This document shows, piece after piece, positions 32,711 through 34,189 of a stretch of 34,189 nt of DNA; within the stretch, counting starts at the first letter, position 1; each line of letters begins with the position of its first letter. The notes beneath the pieces are model-generated. The model made no database searches. It saw only the letters and a list, made by a program, of their open reading frames with translations, and was not told the origin of the DNA. The position numbers and the translations under genes were made by a program. Origin of the DNA: CAZGDV01 sp964524995 (lineage in GTDB: Bacteria; Chloroflexota; Dehalococcoidia; SZUA-161); NCBI GenBank assembly GCA_964524995.1, contig CAZGDV010000020.1, positions 1 to 34,189 on the forward strand, read 5' to 3'.

Positions 32711-34045
32711 CTACATGTGGTTCCTGGATGCCAGCCTTTGTCGCCAGACTTCAAACACTCTCATGAAGAAATCGATGAGCGTGATTGAGTCGACGTCGCC
32801 GGTGATGGACAGAGCACTTCTGGCTCCGTGCGGCCATCTCCAGAACCTCACCAGACTGGCATCGCTACTCTCTATGGTCTCAGACAGTCTTTTACGGCCG
32901 GATTCGTCAAAAGCTGCGAGATGATCGAAATATAGTGAATAGTCCTGGGGCCGAGTGGTTGCCTCTACCAGGTATCCCTCGCTCTCGAGAAAGCTGATGG
33001 CTTCCTGGGCTGTGCCTGGGGCTACCCCCACACAAGGACGCCCAAGGCACTCAACGACGAACTCCCTTGCCTCTACGCACCTGTAGTCGTCCGCCCAGTC
33101 TACGTAGGGCTGGTCTGTCGTGCAGCGTCTGACGAGCACGGTAGCCCTATCAGTGCAGTGCACCTTGACACTCCAGCTTCCTGCCCTCAGAGGGCTGATG
33201 TCGAATGTGAAGGCCTGTTTTTCCTCCCACCATTCTGCGATCTCTCCCAAGGTTGCGATCCAGACCGGAGGATCACAGGACTTCGTCTCCTGCAGGAGTG
33301 TCCTCAGAGCGGTCTCGCAGTAAGGGACCCGCTCGTGGTGAAGCTGAACGGTGAATAAATCTCCCCTGGAATGCGTCTGTCTAAAGACTGTCTGCCAGAT
33401 TCGCGCGATCTCGGCCTTGTCTCTGATGCCAAGCCGACCCACCATGGCCTCATCGTCTGGAATCGAGACCGGTATCACCAGCATGCCATTCCGATATATC
33501 GGCAAGACGAGACAACTGTCTGACTTCTGGGCAGAGTAGAAATCGAGAAGGCTAGAATAGTCCTGCCAGGCTTTGCCTTCAAACATGGTTTTGTCGACTA
33601 CATCCCAGTGTACGACCCAACTGCTGTCGTAAGCGATGCCTAATCTCTTCAGTGCCGCAAGCGTGCTGGTGTTGCTACGTAGGTAAGGCGCGCGGAATCC
33701 TGTGAAAGGTATGTCGCACTTTCGGAAGATATCGACAGCCTTCTTGAAATATGCGTGCTGTTCTTCGACCGACAGCGGCTTGTGATCGACGTGAATATAG
33801 CCGTGAATGGCGAATTCAGCACCACGTTCGTGCAGTGCTTTGATCAAGTTGGGATGGCGTTTCAAGGTAACTGCGGTAATCGGAAATGTGGGCCCACAGC
33901 CGAATTCCCGGGTGATTTCAACATACCTGTTGAGCATGGCCTCCATCTTGTGTGGCGTAACGCCGAAACGCCTGAATATGGAAGCAGTTCTCCTGAACAG
34001 GTTTCTGTTTCCTCTCGGGCTGCCTAGTACACTGCCTATCTTCAT
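32711..34045 (-). CDS. Polysaccharide-deacetylase-family protein with an unusual motif order
   Basis: A 444-residue protein of the NodB/CE4 superfamily. Seen in the N-terminal half are the metal-binding His81-x3-His85 (HGYIH), FRAPY (117-121), DSSWVVHWD (140-148) and a late QLHHE (235-238), as in motifs 2 to 5. The usual first motif TFDDG is missing: its place near residues 52-60 reads PTFPITAVT. Near the C-terminus, however, is SITGDVDSITL (413-423) after WPHGARSAL, which looks like the Asp-bearing first strand of such enzymes (SLTFDVDAE in other members). It may complete the active site from the end of the chain. Function: likely removes an acyl group from an amino sugar. The start ATG 34045 has a weak ribosome site. 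Confidence 0.85.
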   Translation of the reverse strand: MKIGSVLGSPRGNRNLFRRTASIFRRFGVTPHKMEAMLNRYVEITREFGCGPTFPITAVTLKRHPNLIKALHERGAEFAIHGYIHVDHKPLSVEEQHAYFKKAVDIFRKCDIPFTGFRAPYLRSNTSTLAALKRLGIAYDSSWVVHWDVVDKTMFEGKAWQDYSSLLDFYSAQKSDSCLVLPIYRNGMLVIPVSIPDDEAMVGRLGIRDKAEIARIWQTVFRQTHSRGDLFTVQLHHERVPYCETALRTLLQETKSCDPPVWIATLGEIAEWWEEKQAFTFDISPLRAGSWSVKVHCTDRATVLVRRCTTDQPYVDWADDYRCVEAREFVVECLGRPCVGVAPGTAQEAISFLESEGYLVEATTRPQDYSLYFDHLAAFDESGRKRLSETIESSDASLVRFWRWPHGARSALSITGDVDSITLIDFFMRVFEVWRQRLASRNHM

Positions 34046-34069
34046 GTTACTTAGGTTGCTGCTCGAGAC

Positions 34070-34189
34070 TTAGGGCCTTCCTTGGAAGCTTCCAATGAAA
34101 TCAGAGCCAACTTCGGGTTCTTGCCATTGCCAGAAGTTGCTACTACTTCCTAATTGTCCTCTGAGTTTAGCATACATCAATCCCATTTC
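34070..34189 (-). CDS. C-terminal end of an upstream gene (partial)
   Basis: From the right edge the only minus-strand frame free of early stops runs 39 codons to TAA 34070-34072, 25 bases before the deacetylase start. The visible part reads as a plausible C-terminus with aromatic residues (NFWQWQEPEVG) and a GSFQGRP end. The operon direction and spacing fit, but an open frame of this length could occur by chance. The family is not recognised. Confidence 0.45.
   Translation of the reverse strand, partial: EMGLMYAKLRGQLGSSSNFWQWQEPEVGSDFIGSFQGRP

Noticed and set aside
1..34189. tRNA, rRNA, CRISPR arrays and insertion sequences
   Set aside because: I looked for cloverleaf ends, regularly spaced direct repeats and transposase motifs and saw none. 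This was by eye, so a short or degenerate element could be missed.

Overview
The window is bacterial, with roughly 55% G+C, dense minus-strand operons, good Shine-Dalgarno (SD) sites and many overlapping stop/start codons. The lineage is uncertain. The OmpR-type regulator and the soluble PAS kinase resemble Chloroflexota (Dehalococcoidia-like) proteins, but this is an impression from sequence style and not a placement. No rRNA, tRNA, CRISPR array, insertion sequence or phage gene was seen.

Layout. (1) Bases 1-178, minus: N-terminus of a secreted protein running off the left edge, with a good sigma70-type promoter at 215-244. (2) Bases 179-660: non-coding or weakly coding, hairpin-rich. (3) Bases 661-23926, minus: a large Wzx/Wzy-type surface polysaccharide cluster. 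Read in the direction of transcription it encodes a nucleotide-sugar 6-dehydrogenase, an initiating phosphoglycosyl transferase, a WbpB-like oxidoreductase, a WbpD-like acyltransferase, a WbpE-like aminotransferase, a Wzz-like chain-length protein, a UDP-uronate-type epimerase, two GT4 glycosyltransferases, a Wzy/WaaL-type polymerase or ligase, an asparagine-synthetase-like amidotransferase, a zinc-ribbon methyltransferase, a GT4-nucleotidyltransferase fusion, a second methyltransferase, a GT2, a Wzx flippase, a second GT2 and two more GT4 enzymes. (4) Bases 23970-25806, minus: an ABC-2 type exporter (permease and ATPase) upstream of the cluster and possibly co-transcribed with it. (5) Bases 25807-26443: a divergent regulatory region. 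(6) Bases 26444-28421, plus: a two-component system (OmpR-type regulator and a cytosolic PAS histidine kinase with a cysteine cluster). (7) Bases 28483-34189, minus: a second cassette encoding a B12-binding-type radical SAM protein, a phosphatidylserine-decarboxylase-like enzyme with a membrane anchor, an ATP-grasp ligase, a GNAT acyltransferase, an unusual polysaccharide deacetylase and the tail of one more gene.

How the genes could work together. The phosphoglycosyl transferase would load the first sugar on undecaprenyl phosphate. Up to seven further glycosyltransferases extend it, the flippase exports the unit, and the polymerase with the Wzz-like protein sets chain length. The dehydrogenase, oxidoreductase, aminotransferase and acyltransferase match the logic of the UDP-2,3-diacetamido-uronic acid (Wbp) pathway. 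The amidotransferase-like protein and the two methyltransferases could then decorate the glycan. Outer-membrane export and kinase parts (Wza, Wzc, Wzb) are not in the window.

The most unusual items are the GT4-nucleotidyltransferase fusion, the amidotransferase lacking the N-terminal cysteine, the deacetylase whose metal-site Asp motif seems to sit at the C-terminus, and the decarboxylase/ATP-grasp/GNAT/deacetylase/radical SAM cassette, whose joint product I cannot name.
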